From positions 49,452,041 through 49,516,040 of the forward strand of contig OY747714.1 of assembly GCA_963556495.2 (NCBI GenBank): a stretch of 64,000 nt of DNA, in the 5' to 3' direction. This DNA is from Valencia hispanica. Its lineage: Eukaryota; Chordata; Actinopteri; Cyprinodontiformes; Valenciidae. The notes beneath the pieces were generated by a model. The model was not told the DNA's origin. It saw only the letters and a list, made by a program, of their open reading frames with translations, and did no database searches. The translations under genes were made by a program, and so were the position numbers. This document shows, in pieces, positions 32,943-43,544 of the stretch (positions are counted from its first letter, which is position 1; the number at the start of each line of letters is the position of its first letter).

Positions 32943-34200
32943 TCTCTTTAGTTCAGTCGATAAGTTCTTTGGCAAATTATATCCTCTTCAACACATGTCA
33001 CAATGCGACTTTGCGGGGATTTCTTGTCGACAGATTAGCCTTAAACAAGTGTCTAATTGTCACTGTCCCCACAGGTATTGTCAGACTGTCTCTGATCTCT
33101 CCGGAGCTGATCACTGGCTGAGTCTCTGTCATTCTGGTTGTTGTACGATCCATTCAAATAGTCGTTTTCTGTGTTCTTCCTTTTCTCTCTGGTTTGCCTT
33201 TCCATGTTAAACATTGGAGATCATTTTAGCTCAGCAGCCTATTGTTTTCTGTACTTCTTTATATGTTTTACCTTCTCCAATCAGCAATTTAATTAAAGTG
33301 TGCTGTTCTTCTGAACCATACCTGGCATGACCCATCTTCCTCAGGTTTTCATAGAGAATTGCATGAACAACATGTGCTGGCTTCATCCTGAAATAAGGGC
33401 CACCTGAATAACACCTGTTTTTTCACTAATAAATGGCCTCACTGACTGGACTACACACTGCTGTTATTTTGGACAAGCCCATTTTATCCAAATACTCAAT
33501 TACACAGACTCAGGATCCTGCTTATCATGACTGTGGAGTCTGTTGGATTCTCTGACTCGACTAAACCTACTGGTAAATCATTTACCATGTAATAATGTAA
33601 TTTCTACGAAACCAGTGATTTATCTGGTTAGCTATGTTGGACTGCTATTATTTTAAACACAACTGTATTTTACTCTAGGTGTGATTATTGTGCAGAGATA
33701 TGCTGGATAGAAGCCTACACTTTGACACGAAGTACTTTCAGTCAAATGGTTCAGGTCCAAGTTAATTCAAGAGTCTCTGATATAAAAATCCAGGTTATTA
33801 GTGAAACTCCAGTTGATATTAGTATCAACTGGAGTTTAAAGTTACTTAATGTTGTGCATCAAGTCTGATTGGATTCCAAGTCACATGGCTCAGATTCTCC
33901 ACCTCTGAGAGTTAAATTTGGATTAAAGTCTAAATGACTTTTATATAGCATGATGACCACAGAAAAGAACATAAAAAGAGACTCTTTTACACAGTTTGAC
34001 ACTTAAAGTTAGTTTATAATAACCATGCTTGGTTTTGGACAGTAGACAAAACTCATGTATGCATCATGGAGATCTTGTAAATTCCTCCCAGAAAGGCCCC
34101 AATCACTTTTTGAACTTGTAACCTAATCTTTAAAAGTGTTATATATTTATATACACGTGTAAAAGAATAGTTTTCTTTGTGGTTAATATTTTTGGGATTA
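32943..34200. other. No supported gene; old DNA-transposon text
   Basis: 33240-33480 resembles a dispersed fish DNA transposon (text such as ATAAGGGCCACCTGAATAAC), but I cannot place its ends or a protein. A short hairpin lies at 33804-33837. Confidence 0.4.
33804..33837. repeat. Perfect 15-base hairpin
   Basis: AAACTCCAGTTGATA and its exact reverse complement are separated by TTAG. The stem is perfect. Confidence 0.9.
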
Positions 34201-34247
34201 TTGTAAGGTTTATATGATAATGATGATGATGTGTCTATTGTTGTCAG

Positions 34248-34318
34248 CACCAGATGATGAAGAGAGAGAGAACGGAGGCTACATAGAGGAAGAGGGCGGT
34301 CTTTATTCTGGGACATGA
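34248..34318 (+). other. Acidic exon-like segment, first copy
   Basis: After an acceptor-like GTCAG, phase 1 gives APDDEERENGGYIEEEGG, then LYSGT and TGA. It is repeated about 1 kb downstream (35239). Either it is a last coding exon of a lost gene or it is the 5' leader of a deleted Fc-receptor-like gene. I favour the leader, since the second copy runs into such a gene. Confidence 0.35.
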
Positions 34319-34499
34319 AGACTGGAGGGGACATGATGGAGAGATAAACAGTGATAGCTGAATACTACTTACGCTGTTACATCAGGAAGGTTGGGTAGGG
34401 AATTAATAGCAATCCTGTTCCTGAAATGTTTAAACACCACCCTGGGGGGGCATGACAGAAAATACCTGAGAATCACTGAATGAACCTATAACAGTCATG

Positions 34500-34675
34500 T
34501 TTGTGAACAGTGGGACGAAGCCAGAGTACCCAGAGGGAACCAGTGCATTCTCAGGGAGAACCTGCAAGCTCCATGCAGAAAGACCCCAGGCCAGGATTCA
34601 AACCCAAGACCTTCCTCCTGCAAGGAAACAGTGCTACCAACAGTTCCAGTGTGCTGCCTCCAGACAAAGAAACAT
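34500..34675 (-). mobile_element. tRNA-derived SINE fragment
   Basis: The minus strand carries GGTAGCACTGTTTCCTTGCA and GGGTTTGAATCCTGG, matching the head of the SINE at 3651-3929. Confidence 0.65.
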
Positions 34676-35238
34676 TAAAATAACAAACAACTCTGAAAAA
34701 CAAATATAGAAACAATTTTACCTCCTCTCTACTCTAACAGCTGTTTACCTCAGACATTTTTACATATACAACCCCGATTACACCAATGTCTCCGGCTTCG
34801 TTCGATGCTGCCTGGAATCGATCAAGTCAATCATGCAGTTAGAATACCATCTCCAGATCTCCTTTCAGTGGAGTAAATCTGGCCTGGCACATGTAGGAAA
34901 CCAGCTCATCTATACGGGATGCCTGATATGCCAAAGACGGGAAACATTTAATAAATAAATCCTATCAGGACGTCATCACGGAGAGATGGTGAGAAGATCT
35001 GGGAGAACATTGCAGAGGTGGTATTGTTGATGCAGCATCTTGTGATGGTCAAAGTTCTGGTTCTGGTTCCAGGGGTCTTTAAGCAGCCTTCCCAGGATTC
35101 CCAGCAACTCCTCCCAGGATTTGATCCTGTAACCTTGTTGGATTTCAAAACTTCAGACTTTTAAGATTATTTCATATTTGAATAACAATAAGTAAAACTA
35201 GTTTGGGTTGATGATGATGATGTGTCTATTATTGTCAG

Positions 35239-35351
35239 CACCAGATGATGAAGAGAGAGAGAACGGAGGCTACGTAGAGGAAGAGGGCGGTCTTTATTCT
35301 GGGTCTCCAGCCAGAGATGAAAAGTCGTCAGATCAGAGAGAGAAACAATGA
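35239..35351 (+). other. Acidic exon-like segment or 5' leader, second copy
   Basis: The same motif as at 34248 with I to V, then [16 protein letters not shown] and TGA at 35349-35351. The stop overlaps the receptor ATG (35348) in the pattern ATGA. It could be the 5' untranslated leader of the receptor, with the open frame being chance. Confidence 0.4.
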
Positions 35352-35378
35352 AGGAAACACCAGAGAGTCTGCTGCTCT
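35348..35378 (+). CDS. Receptor exon 1, start of signal peptide
   Basis: ATG begins [10 protein letters not shown] and ends at donor GTAAGT in phase 1. The leucine run continues into exon 2. No other ATG in a suitable frame precedes the Ig exons. Confidence 0.75.
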
Positions 35379-38300
35379 GTAAGTACACAGCTGCTGTCTG
35401 CTTTACACATTATTACTGTCTGATGATGATGATGATGCTGCAGGAGGAAGGAGAAACAAGTTAGACTGAATCATCATGATCAGGTCTAAAAGCTGCCAGA
35501 TGACAGATCATCTCCACATGTGAACTAAACAGCTGAACCAGCTTAGAGAAGTGTTAAAGGAGCAGAGAGCTAGAACTGTAGCCTGGAGGCCTCCTGGATG
35601 TCTGCTGCTACATCACAGACATCAGCTTTAGATCAGCACTGGGAACTTTGACTAAACCACTTTAATGTCTGTTATCTGTAGGTCTGAGTTTCCTGCTGAG
35701 CTGCAGAATAAACCAAGGTTGGTAACATTTTCACTTCTTAATCGTCTCTAGGAGGCAGAAACCAGAAGTAGACTGGGTTTACTCTGAGAAAGATTATTGG
35801 ACAGAATAAATATCTGTGCTGTTTGTAGGAATCTCTGGATTTAAGTTCTAATGAGTTCATTAATTCAAAAACACATTTTTATTCCTAATCAGTGAATTAC
35901 ATTTAATTCCAGCAGCTGGTCTGACTGTGAGTCCCAGCAGATCTCAGTTCTTTGTTAGAGAATCTGTGTCTCTGAGCTGTGAGGAGAACAACAGCTCTGC
36001 TGGATGGACCCTCAGGAGGAACACAAGCAGAGGAACCAGGACTCAGTGTGGAGATGGATGGTGGAAACCTGCTGGTTCTACATGTAACATCAGCAGCCTC
36101 TACAGACATGACAGTGGAGTTTACTGGTGTGAGTCCAGAGAGGGAGCAGTCTATAGTCGTACCAACATCACCATCACTGGTAAGATCAGACTGTGGAGTT
36201 AGTGATGATGAAGCTGATGTGGAAATGGATGAAATGCTGTAGTTTGTCTCTGTGTTGAGGTGGATCAGTGATCCTGCAGAGTCCTGTCCTCCCTGTGATG
36301 GAGGGAGATGACGTCACTCTGAGCTGTCAGACAAAGACCACTCCCTCCAACCTCCCAGCTACTGATTTCTATAAAGATGGCTCCCTCATCAGGACTGAGC
36401 CTGCAGGTCACATGACCCTCCACCAGGTGACCAGCTCTGATGAAGGCCTCTACAGGTGTAACATCAGGGGTCATGGAGAGTCTCCATCCAGCTGGATCTC
36501 TGTTGAAGGTCAGAAGCTTTCAATTTCAATTCAATTCAATTCAGTTTATTTATATAGCGCCAATTCACAACAGATGTCATCTCAAGGCACTTAACAAGAA
36601 GTCATTTCAATACATTTATACAAACATTCCAATCAGTTAAAAAGTTTCCTATTTAAGGAATCCCAGCAGATTGCGTCAGTCATTGGCGTGAGGTTGGGCC
36701 CCGTTGATGCAGACTTTCCAACCACAGCAATCCTTCAGCAATCCCTCATACTGAGCAAGCATGTAGCGACGGTGGAGAGGAAAAACTCCCCTTTCACAGG
36801 AAGAAACCTCCAACAGAACCAGAACCAGGCTCAGTAGGAGCGGCCATCTGCCACGACCGTCTGGGGGTTTGAGAAGACAGAGCAGAAACACAGAAGGAAC
36901 AGAAGATCTGATATAAGAGAACTTTCTTTGTTACAGAAAGTAAAAAGTTGATAACAGGACACAATGGATGTTCAGTTACTGGGGGGATCATCCCAGTCGA
37001 TGCCCCCCGTCCAACAGGGCATTGCAGCCAAGCAGGATACCAGACCAGGTATATCTTCTATGGAGAGAAAAACACTGAGAGAAAACAAAGTTAACAGTCG
37101 AAATAACAGAATGTACTGTAATACAACTGGAGAGTAGTAGGAGAGAAAAGTAGCAGAGTGAAGAAAATTGGTAAGTCTGTCCTCCATCAGTCTAAGCCTT
37201 TAGCAGCATAACTACAGAGATAGCTCAGGATGACCTTCGCCACTCTAACTATAAGCTTTATCAAAAAGGAAAGTTTTAAGCCTGGCCTTAAAAGTAAACA
37301 GAGTGTCTGCCTCACGGACTAAAGCTGGGAGCTGGTTCCACAGGAGAGGAGCCTGATAACTAAAAGATCTGCCTCCCATTCTACTTTTAGAGATCCTAGG
37401 AACTACAAGTAAACCTGCAGTCTGAGAGCGAAGGGCTCTGTTAGGAACATAAGGAACAATTAGATCTCTGATGTATGATGGAGCTTGATTATTATGGGCT
37501 TTGTATGTAAGAAGAAGGATCTTAAATTCTATTCTGGATTTAACAGGGAGCCAATGAAGGGAAGCTAAAACAGGAGAAATGTGATCTCTCTTTTTAATAT
37601 TCATCAGAACTCTTGCTGCCGCATTTTGGATCAACTGAAGGCTTTTAATGGCATTTTGTGGACTACCTGATAGTAAAGAATTACAGTAGTCCAGCCTTGA
37701 GGTAACAAATGCATGGACTAGTTTCTCAGCATCACTCCTGGACAGGATGTTTCTAATTTTAGCAATATTCCGGAGGTGAAAGAAGGAAATCCTAGAAACC
37801 TGTTTAATATGGGATTTAAATGTCAAGTCTTGGTCAAAAATACTTTCAACTTTTTGTCCCCTGACTTGAATTTATAAAATTTCCTCCGTTAATTGTGCTG
37901 TAGCTTTACAAATATCTTTTTTCAGAGAAACCCACACCAAACACAACCGACATTTCCTCCCTTCCATCCACTCTTCCTCCTCCTGCCTCCTCATCATCAT
38001 CTCTTCCTGCCATCTTGGTGCCTCTTGGATCTTCATGTGTCGTGTTTGTACTGGTGTTACTGGTTCTACTGGTGAACAAGCATCGTCACAAGTTAAAAGG
38101 TGAAACATAAACTTCTTGATTCATATCAACCGTTTTTATGATAAGACTATTTAACCTGTGTTACTGGAAAAGGAAGTCAAGTATTTCAACCATCACTATA
38201 AACTGTTCTCCTGATAAAACTGAACAACCTCATGAAGCACTGAATTGTGGGTAATCTGTTTATTTCAGCTGATAAAAGAGACAACATCACATACAGTGAC

Positions 38301-39890
38301 GTCCAGATAACTCAGCTTCAGCAGCAGAGGATCAAACCCAGCAGAGGTGAGGATGATGATGATGATGATAATGATGTGATGAAGGATCTTATAGTTTCTG
38401 AGGTTCAACCTGAAAACGTCCGACTCAGCAGATATTTTGGTCTAAAAACACAGAAAAACCTTTAGTCTGGCCTTTAAGTCTGGATTTTAGCATCAAAGGA
38501 AATATTTCTCTTTATAAAAGTCTTCATTAATCTTCATATGGTTTTATTCTGCAATATGCATCACTTTTACATGTTGGTTCTGATTATAATGCATCTTTAG
38601 GTAGGTTTGTTGTTAAATATATATACACCCTGAATATATCTACTGATTGTTTAAATAGAGGACGGTGAGAACAAAGGTCGCCATGTTGGACTGTCTCTGT
38701 CTGCAGTCTGTGGTTGTTCTGTAGAACAGACTAGCAGCACTGTGGTCGTCCAGCTTCCTGTTTCTGATCAGAACCTTTCCGCTCAAACACGACCTGCAGA
38801 ACCTGAACTGGCCCAAAAACTAAATATTAAAAACAGAAACATGTTTAGAAGCTGCACAAATGTGTATTTAATAAAGAAGCTCAATTAGAAATTAAAGCTG
38901 TAAACAGTCTCTAACGGCCCTCACAGCTTAGTGCCGCTCTGGCCTGGTGCATCTTGTTGCTTCCATGAGCTCACTGATCATTCTGCATGTCAATGTGAGA
39001 AAAAATGTCACTTTTATCCCAAAATGGCTGACTTTTTCTGGGTCTGGAACACGGTTCAAAGCTAAGTTTTTTTGTTGTTGCTTTTTTTAAAGACATGTGA
39101 AGTTAAATATGTGTACTAAATTTCATAATCCTCTGTCAAAGCATGGCTTGGGGGCTGATTGGTTTAATGAATTAGGCCATGCCCGCCAAATATTTGTATA
39201 CTAAGATTTGTTGAGGATCTACTGGTGACCAGTCATCGCAGGTTTAGTGTCTCTGTGACTTTCTTTGTAGGAGTTATAAAACGTAAATGTTTTTTGGTGT
39301 GTAGTCAAAGATTGAGGCCAGGCCCCGCCCCCGTCAACATGCACGAAAAGTAAGGATTTTGCTAACTTACATTCCTCTATGCCTTATGAGCAAAATCATC
39401 AGTTTTTAAGGTGAGATCAGATTGTTTTCATTGTCTCTAATAAAGTGGCCACACAGTGTTAGTAAAAGTAGAATCTCCTACTGGACCAGGCCTGACTGGT
39501 ACTGTGGTACAGGGACCTGTACATTAAGTGACATAATAAGTCATGGTGTTTCTCTTCCATCAGACGGACTGGAAACCTTCTCTCTGTTCCTCAGGACAGA
39601 GTTCAGGGAGGAAAACATCCGGATCTGGTCGGACTGTGAGGAACACAGAACCTCTGATCCAGAAACCAAGCTGCTGTCCAAAGCCAGATATCTTTATAGA
39701 GTCTTTATGGAAGCAGAGACCCAGAAACCGGTGGGTGGAGACATGTTCATGTTCATGGCTGATCTGATGGCTGCTGTGTTTTAATGACTTTGACCTGCAG
39801 CTGTTTTATACTGTATTATAACCAGAGTGTGTTTCTGTTCTGTCAGAGGTTCTACCAGAACCAGACATCATCTACTCTTCAGTGAGGTAG
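35348..39890 (+). CDS. Fc-receptor-like protein with two Ig domains and ITIM-like tail (whole gene)
   Basis: Predicted exons are 35348-35378, 35682-35717, 35913-36179, 36260-36508, 37926-38099, 38269-38346 and 39847-39890. Every junction is phase 1. They total 879 bases, 292 residues. The order is signal peptide, two Ig domains, a Ser/Pro/Thr-rich stalk, one transmembrane helix and a cytoplasmic tail with ITYSDV and IIYSSV. The design fits a teleost Fc-receptor-like inhibitory receptor at the leukocyte surface; the ligand is unknown. An RGS-like exon (39564-39730) lies between the last two exons and could be included. An L2 LINE occupies the D2-to-transmembrane intron. I assign no gene symbol because one-to-one orthology cannot be judged. 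Confidence 0.85.
35682..35717 (+). CDS. Receptor exon 2, end of signal peptide
   Basis: A 36-base mini-exon, [12 protein letters not shown], completes the hydrophobic core. A very short second signal-peptide exon is a hallmark of Fc receptor and FCRL genes. Confidence 0.75.
35913..36179 (+). CDS. Receptor exon 3, Ig domain D1
   Basis: The domain starts [20 protein letters not shown] and has the second cysteine in [10 protein letters not shown]. The middle [20 protein letters not shown] is typical of the first domain of fish FCRL-like proteins. N-glycosylation motifs are NSS, NTS, NIS and NIT. The acceptor could also be used three bases later (35916). Confidence 0.9.
36260..36508 (+). CDS. 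Receptor exon 4, Ig domain D2
   Basis: [20 protein letters not shown] opens a C2-type domain with FYKDGSLI and [13 protein letters not shown]. The Cys-to-Cys pattern and the KDG/DEGLYRC blocks match the second domain of FCRL/FcgammaR-like proteins, the domain that binds Fc in mammals. Whether this one binds immunoglobulin is not shown. Confidence 0.9.
36528..37860 (-). mobile_element. L2-like LINE in the receptor intron
   Basis: The left side is a (CAATT)n tail and a 3' untranslated region identical in kind to 16218-16681. The minus frame 37826-37245 encodes the C-terminal RT domain: [46 protein letters not shown]. It is 5'-truncated. It is antisense to the receptor. Confidence 0.9.
37926..38099 (+). 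CDS. Receptor exon 5, stalk and transmembrane helix
   Basis: A stalk rich in Pro, Ser and Thr ([18 protein letters not shown]) precedes a helix ([20 protein letters not shown]), followed by the basic stop-transfer NKHRHKLK. No charged residue sits in the membrane, so pairing with an ITAM adaptor is not suggested. Confidence 0.88.
38269..38346 (+). CDS. Receptor exon 6, first ITIM-like motif
   Basis: The exon reads [20 protein letters not shown] and then RIKPSR, phase 1 to phase 1, donor GTGAGG. ITYSDV fits the ITIM consensus. If unspliced, the frame runs on through an Asp-rich GATGATGAT run to a stop at 38465. Confidence 0.85.
39564..39730 (+). CDS. RGS-domain-like exon in the Fc-receptor-like gene, copy B
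   Basis: 167 bases between acceptor TTCCATCAG and donor GTGGGT. Its acceptor phase (1) matches the donor phase of receptor exon 6, so it would read [27 protein letters not shown] and [14 protein letters not shown] directly after RIKPSR. Compared with R4 RGS domains the spacing is ungapped through the EEN and CEE blocks, but copy B has lost the two aromatic positions of EENIxFW (R and I). If spliced from GTGGGT the tail exon shifts frame (stop at 39883-39885, 346 residues). A weaker donor four bases later keeps the frame and the ITIM tail (349 residues). The second half of the RGS fold is absent. Confidence 0.7.
39847..39890 (+). CDS. Receptor terminal exon with second ITIM-like motif, copy B
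   Basis: After acceptor TTCTGTCAG, phase 1 reading gives [13 protein letters not shown] and TAG. Joined directly to exon 6 it forms a two-ITIM tail. Copy A differs by two bases (E to D, and one silent). Confidence 0.82.
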
Positions 39891-40029
39891 TCTGACCTCT
39901 GACCTCCAGCTGCTGCCTTCTAACTGCTTCATCCAACCAGCTCTCTTCTCTACACCTCCAGTTATTTTATTGTCTCCATCAGGTTCAGTCCTCCATCATC
40001 TCTCTGTGAACATTTCTCTGTAGATCTAC

Positions 40030-40035
40030 AATAAA
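40030..40035 (+). other. Poly(A) signal of the Fc-receptor-like gene
   Basis: AATAAA about 140 bases after the stop, conserved with copy A. Confidence 0.65.
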
Positions 40036-40577
40036 ATGCTCCTTTTACACAATTTAGTCTCTTCAGCTTCGTCTATTTCGTGACTATTTTTACAACCATG
40101 AGAACTCTGATCTCTCTCCTCCTGTGGCTTTCAGAGAAGAACTGATGTGTTCCTGTTTGGTCATTGCTAACTGATGCACCACCGGTCTGTAGAGCAGCAA
40201 ACAAAGAGCAATAAACCACAACCGCAGACTAAAAACTGCTTCAGTGGAAACTTCCAGAACAGAACCAGAGTGTGTGTGGGCAGCTGAGAGGGTCGGACCT
40301 CATTACACCTTTAATAACGTCTGCTTTCATGTTTCATCTAAATGCCACCAGCAAGTGTCTCACCTTTATGTTTACTGGGTCTAGAACCTCCTCACAAACT
40401 CATCAGCCAGTCAGAGCTGTGGATTCAGATCATGTGACTGGAACTGAGTCACATGACTGGAGTCACAAATGTATGACTTTACACTGGACTCAGAATTGAA
40501 CCATTTGACCTGAAAAAACTTTCTCATAAAAGTTGTTCTCCTACTGTGTAAAAATACTTCATTATTATGAGTTAAAG

Positions 40578-41102
40578 CTACATTGTGTATTTTTTTGAGT
40601 TAATTCTTAGCAAAAACCCTTTGTTCTTTCAAAAATGTTTGCTCATTCATGTGTATTCTCGTAAGTGTAGAATCTGCTATTCAGAACACATATGCGCGAG
40701 TCGCGCAAATGGCTGAATCCGTGTTGAGCTTCCATCTTTGAAATACATTCACCAACGAAGCACATTCCTGGAAATTCTAGCTCCGCCTTTCACGCTTTGT
40801 CTACACAGTCAATGGGCTACATTCAGTTGCACCGTGACGAATCCCAGAGGGAAATTGTCTACTCGCGACGCGGCACCAACATGTTTACTGACTATATAAC
40901 TAAATGCAATGTAACTTTCTAAAGTAACCTCATCACTGGAAGGAACACTGGACGAAGTCGTAGTACTGGAAGCCATGTTAACCTGGGCATGAAACGGCCA
41001 CCGTAGGAGTTAAAACGCGCTCGCAATGGGGGAGTGGGGCTAGAACTTAATATTCAGTTGGTTGTTTCACCGCTAGATGGGAGAAGTTCTTACCCAATGT
41101 AG
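40578..41102. mobile_element. Non-autonomous DNA transposon, copy B only
   Basis: The 525-base block begins CTACATTGTGT and ends ACCCAATGTAG, short inverted repeats. It is absent from copy A (site near 2330). No coding capacity. A clean target duplication is not visible. Confidence 0.7.
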
Positions 41103-41535
41103 TTATATCATCAGTGAACTTAATGAGCTGATTTAAGCTCAATTTGGCCATACAGTCATGTGTCAACAGAGAAAAAAGCAAAAAAAGAAAAGGACCGAGC
41201 ACACATCCTTGAGGACCTCCTGACCTCAGGAGTGTCCGGCAGTTGTTCTTGCATGTACAATGACTCCTCTGAATATTTTTATTTTGGGAAAAATAACTAT
41301 TTTGTTAATTTAGTCATTCCATCTTTTCTTTTAGATTCACAGGCTAAAGACCAAGATTACCGGAGATAAGGTTAAGATGTTTATTAATATATTTAATACA
41401 TTTTGGAGAAAGATGAAGATAAGAGTTTGAATAGTTTGTAATTAAATTTGACATTTTCACACAATAAAAAAACAGTTTCAAGGTAAAATCTTTCCAAGGA
41501 CAAACATGAACCAAATATGTTCAGAGCAGCAACAC

Positions 41536-43245
41536 TTTTAGTGTTTTCAACAATTAGTTTATTTAGTCATTTTCCTCCAGCAGGTGGCGCCTTGTGACCA
41601 AACACGCTACTGTTTCTGACCAGGAGAAAGAAAACTGATCAAACACAGAACAAATAACAAGTAAACCTCCCTAAAAAGGAAAAATATGACTTTATTTTAT
41701 ATAATAAACTAGATATTTAAAGATTTTTATGTCTGAAATGTGTGAGAACTCCTTCTAAATCCTAATTGTTATAATAATCTTGGGTTAAAACAGACCAACT
41801 GTTTATCACTGATAATGTAAAACAAGTTAATATCAACACAGACATTAAAACCAGCATAAATCAGCAGGTGTAACCTGTAGTCAGTAGAGCAGAGAGTGAA
41901 GGACAGCATCTGTTAGTCAGAGCAGCAGAATCAGTCCTGACTTGTCTCTCTATGGAGGATCTCCTTCATTCCTTCTACAGTCTGCAGCTCTCAGCTTGGA
42001 CAAACTCAGACATGTTCCAGAGCTCAGCAACTCCCTCTGAAATAGTTTCCTTTATTTCTGTTGCTTGGGTCAGAGGTCACACCTGCACAATTATAGGGGG
42101 GATTTGGACTGATTCCAGATCAGCTTCTGTTAAATCTCCTGTTATAACCATTAATACCAGTTATAATCTATATACTGATGATCAGGTTAAATATGTATGA
42201 GTTAAAATATTATTTTGGTTTAAGAGAAGTAACAAAACCTTCAGAAATCATGTTCATAAACAGACTCACCTGCATGAAACATTGAACAGATGGAGAAGTT
42301 GAGAAGTTCTCAGTAGATCCTGATCTAACATCGTGGTGAAAACAGGCTGTCCAGATATAGAAGGCATAGATCTAGTCTGGTTTAAAACATGGAATATTTT
42401 TCCTCCAAAGACTCAAATTCACAGATACAGGTGAGTAAAAAGCTGTAAACATAAACTTTGTAGTAACAGATGATGATGTCAGTGATGCAAACAGCAGATT
42501 CAGAAAGAATCTGAGAACAAACCAGGATGGAAAAGAGAAGAGAGAGAGAAGTTTTGGTAGGTGAGGAGAAGGAAGGCTGATCTGAGAACAGAATGCTGTC
42601 TGAGAGGATAACAGGTGAGGGACTCTGGCCTTTAAAGCCAAACTGTGTGGTCACCTGACTTAATGAGAGCAGTAAAAGATCTGAACCATCTCCAGACTGA
42701 ATGATGTAACGGTCAGCAGACTGGAGACACTGACTGGTGAAAATCATCCTGCAGAAGGAAGGAAGAACCTCCAGCAGCAGGAGTCACTCTGATTACAATC
42801 ATGGGTTATTTCATTTGGAAAGAAGCTTATTAATGTAGAGAGCAATGATAATGAGGGCTGTCGCCTTCTTTCAACAAGTAATAATGAGAACAGTGTTATT
42901 ATTATGGGCTGCATTAACAGAAAACAGAAAAATGCTTTATAGGGGATGAAAGCTGAGAGAAACTAATGAGTCTTTTTTCACCTGTCCTGTTGTGGCATTT
43001 CAGGTAAACTATATAAACCTGCAGCTTGTTTCATGATTTCATTACTGTTATATCTCTGACTTCAACCTCTGTACTTTAAACGTGTTTCTGTTTTCAATAT
43101 TCTATTTAATTGTTTAAGTTTTCTTATATCACTAAACTCTTTTTTAAGCTTTAATTACTTTAAAGCTTTTCTTTTCTGTTCTAGTCTGAATTCAGTTGTT
43201 TTTATAGATACAAAATGAGCTACTATGTAAAATTCAGAATGTAGG
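41536..43245. other. B-only sequence without a supported gene
   Basis: This part of the B-specific block lies before the L1 element. Open frames at 41952-42200 and on the minus strand at 42747-42372 lack recognisable domains. I see only a possible core promoter-like TATATAAAC near 43012, which is not enough to call. Confidence 0.4.
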
Positions 43246-43544
43246 GGCGTATAGTTCAATCGTGTGCTCTCCTTTGAGCCTCATCTAAAATAGGTAACAG
43301 GAGGTTGAATGAACTGAGAGGATGAGCTGCTGCTGAGGTCTCGCGAGAGCTGTGCGTAAGTAATATGGCGGTAAACTGGTAAAACAAACATACTCGGGTA
43401 AAAACAAACCATAATATTTGAGCCAAATGTAGCAAACGTTTAATAATAATAACCATTATTTTGTATTTCTCCATAAACAAACTGGACGAAGAAACCTTGC
43501 ACAGCCTGGAAAGCTACTTGGACGAGTGCTTTGACAACATTGTT

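Noticed and set aside
41952..42747. Frames of 82 and 121 codons in the B-only block
   Set aside because: No recognisable domain, no Ig cysteine pattern and no supporting splice structure.
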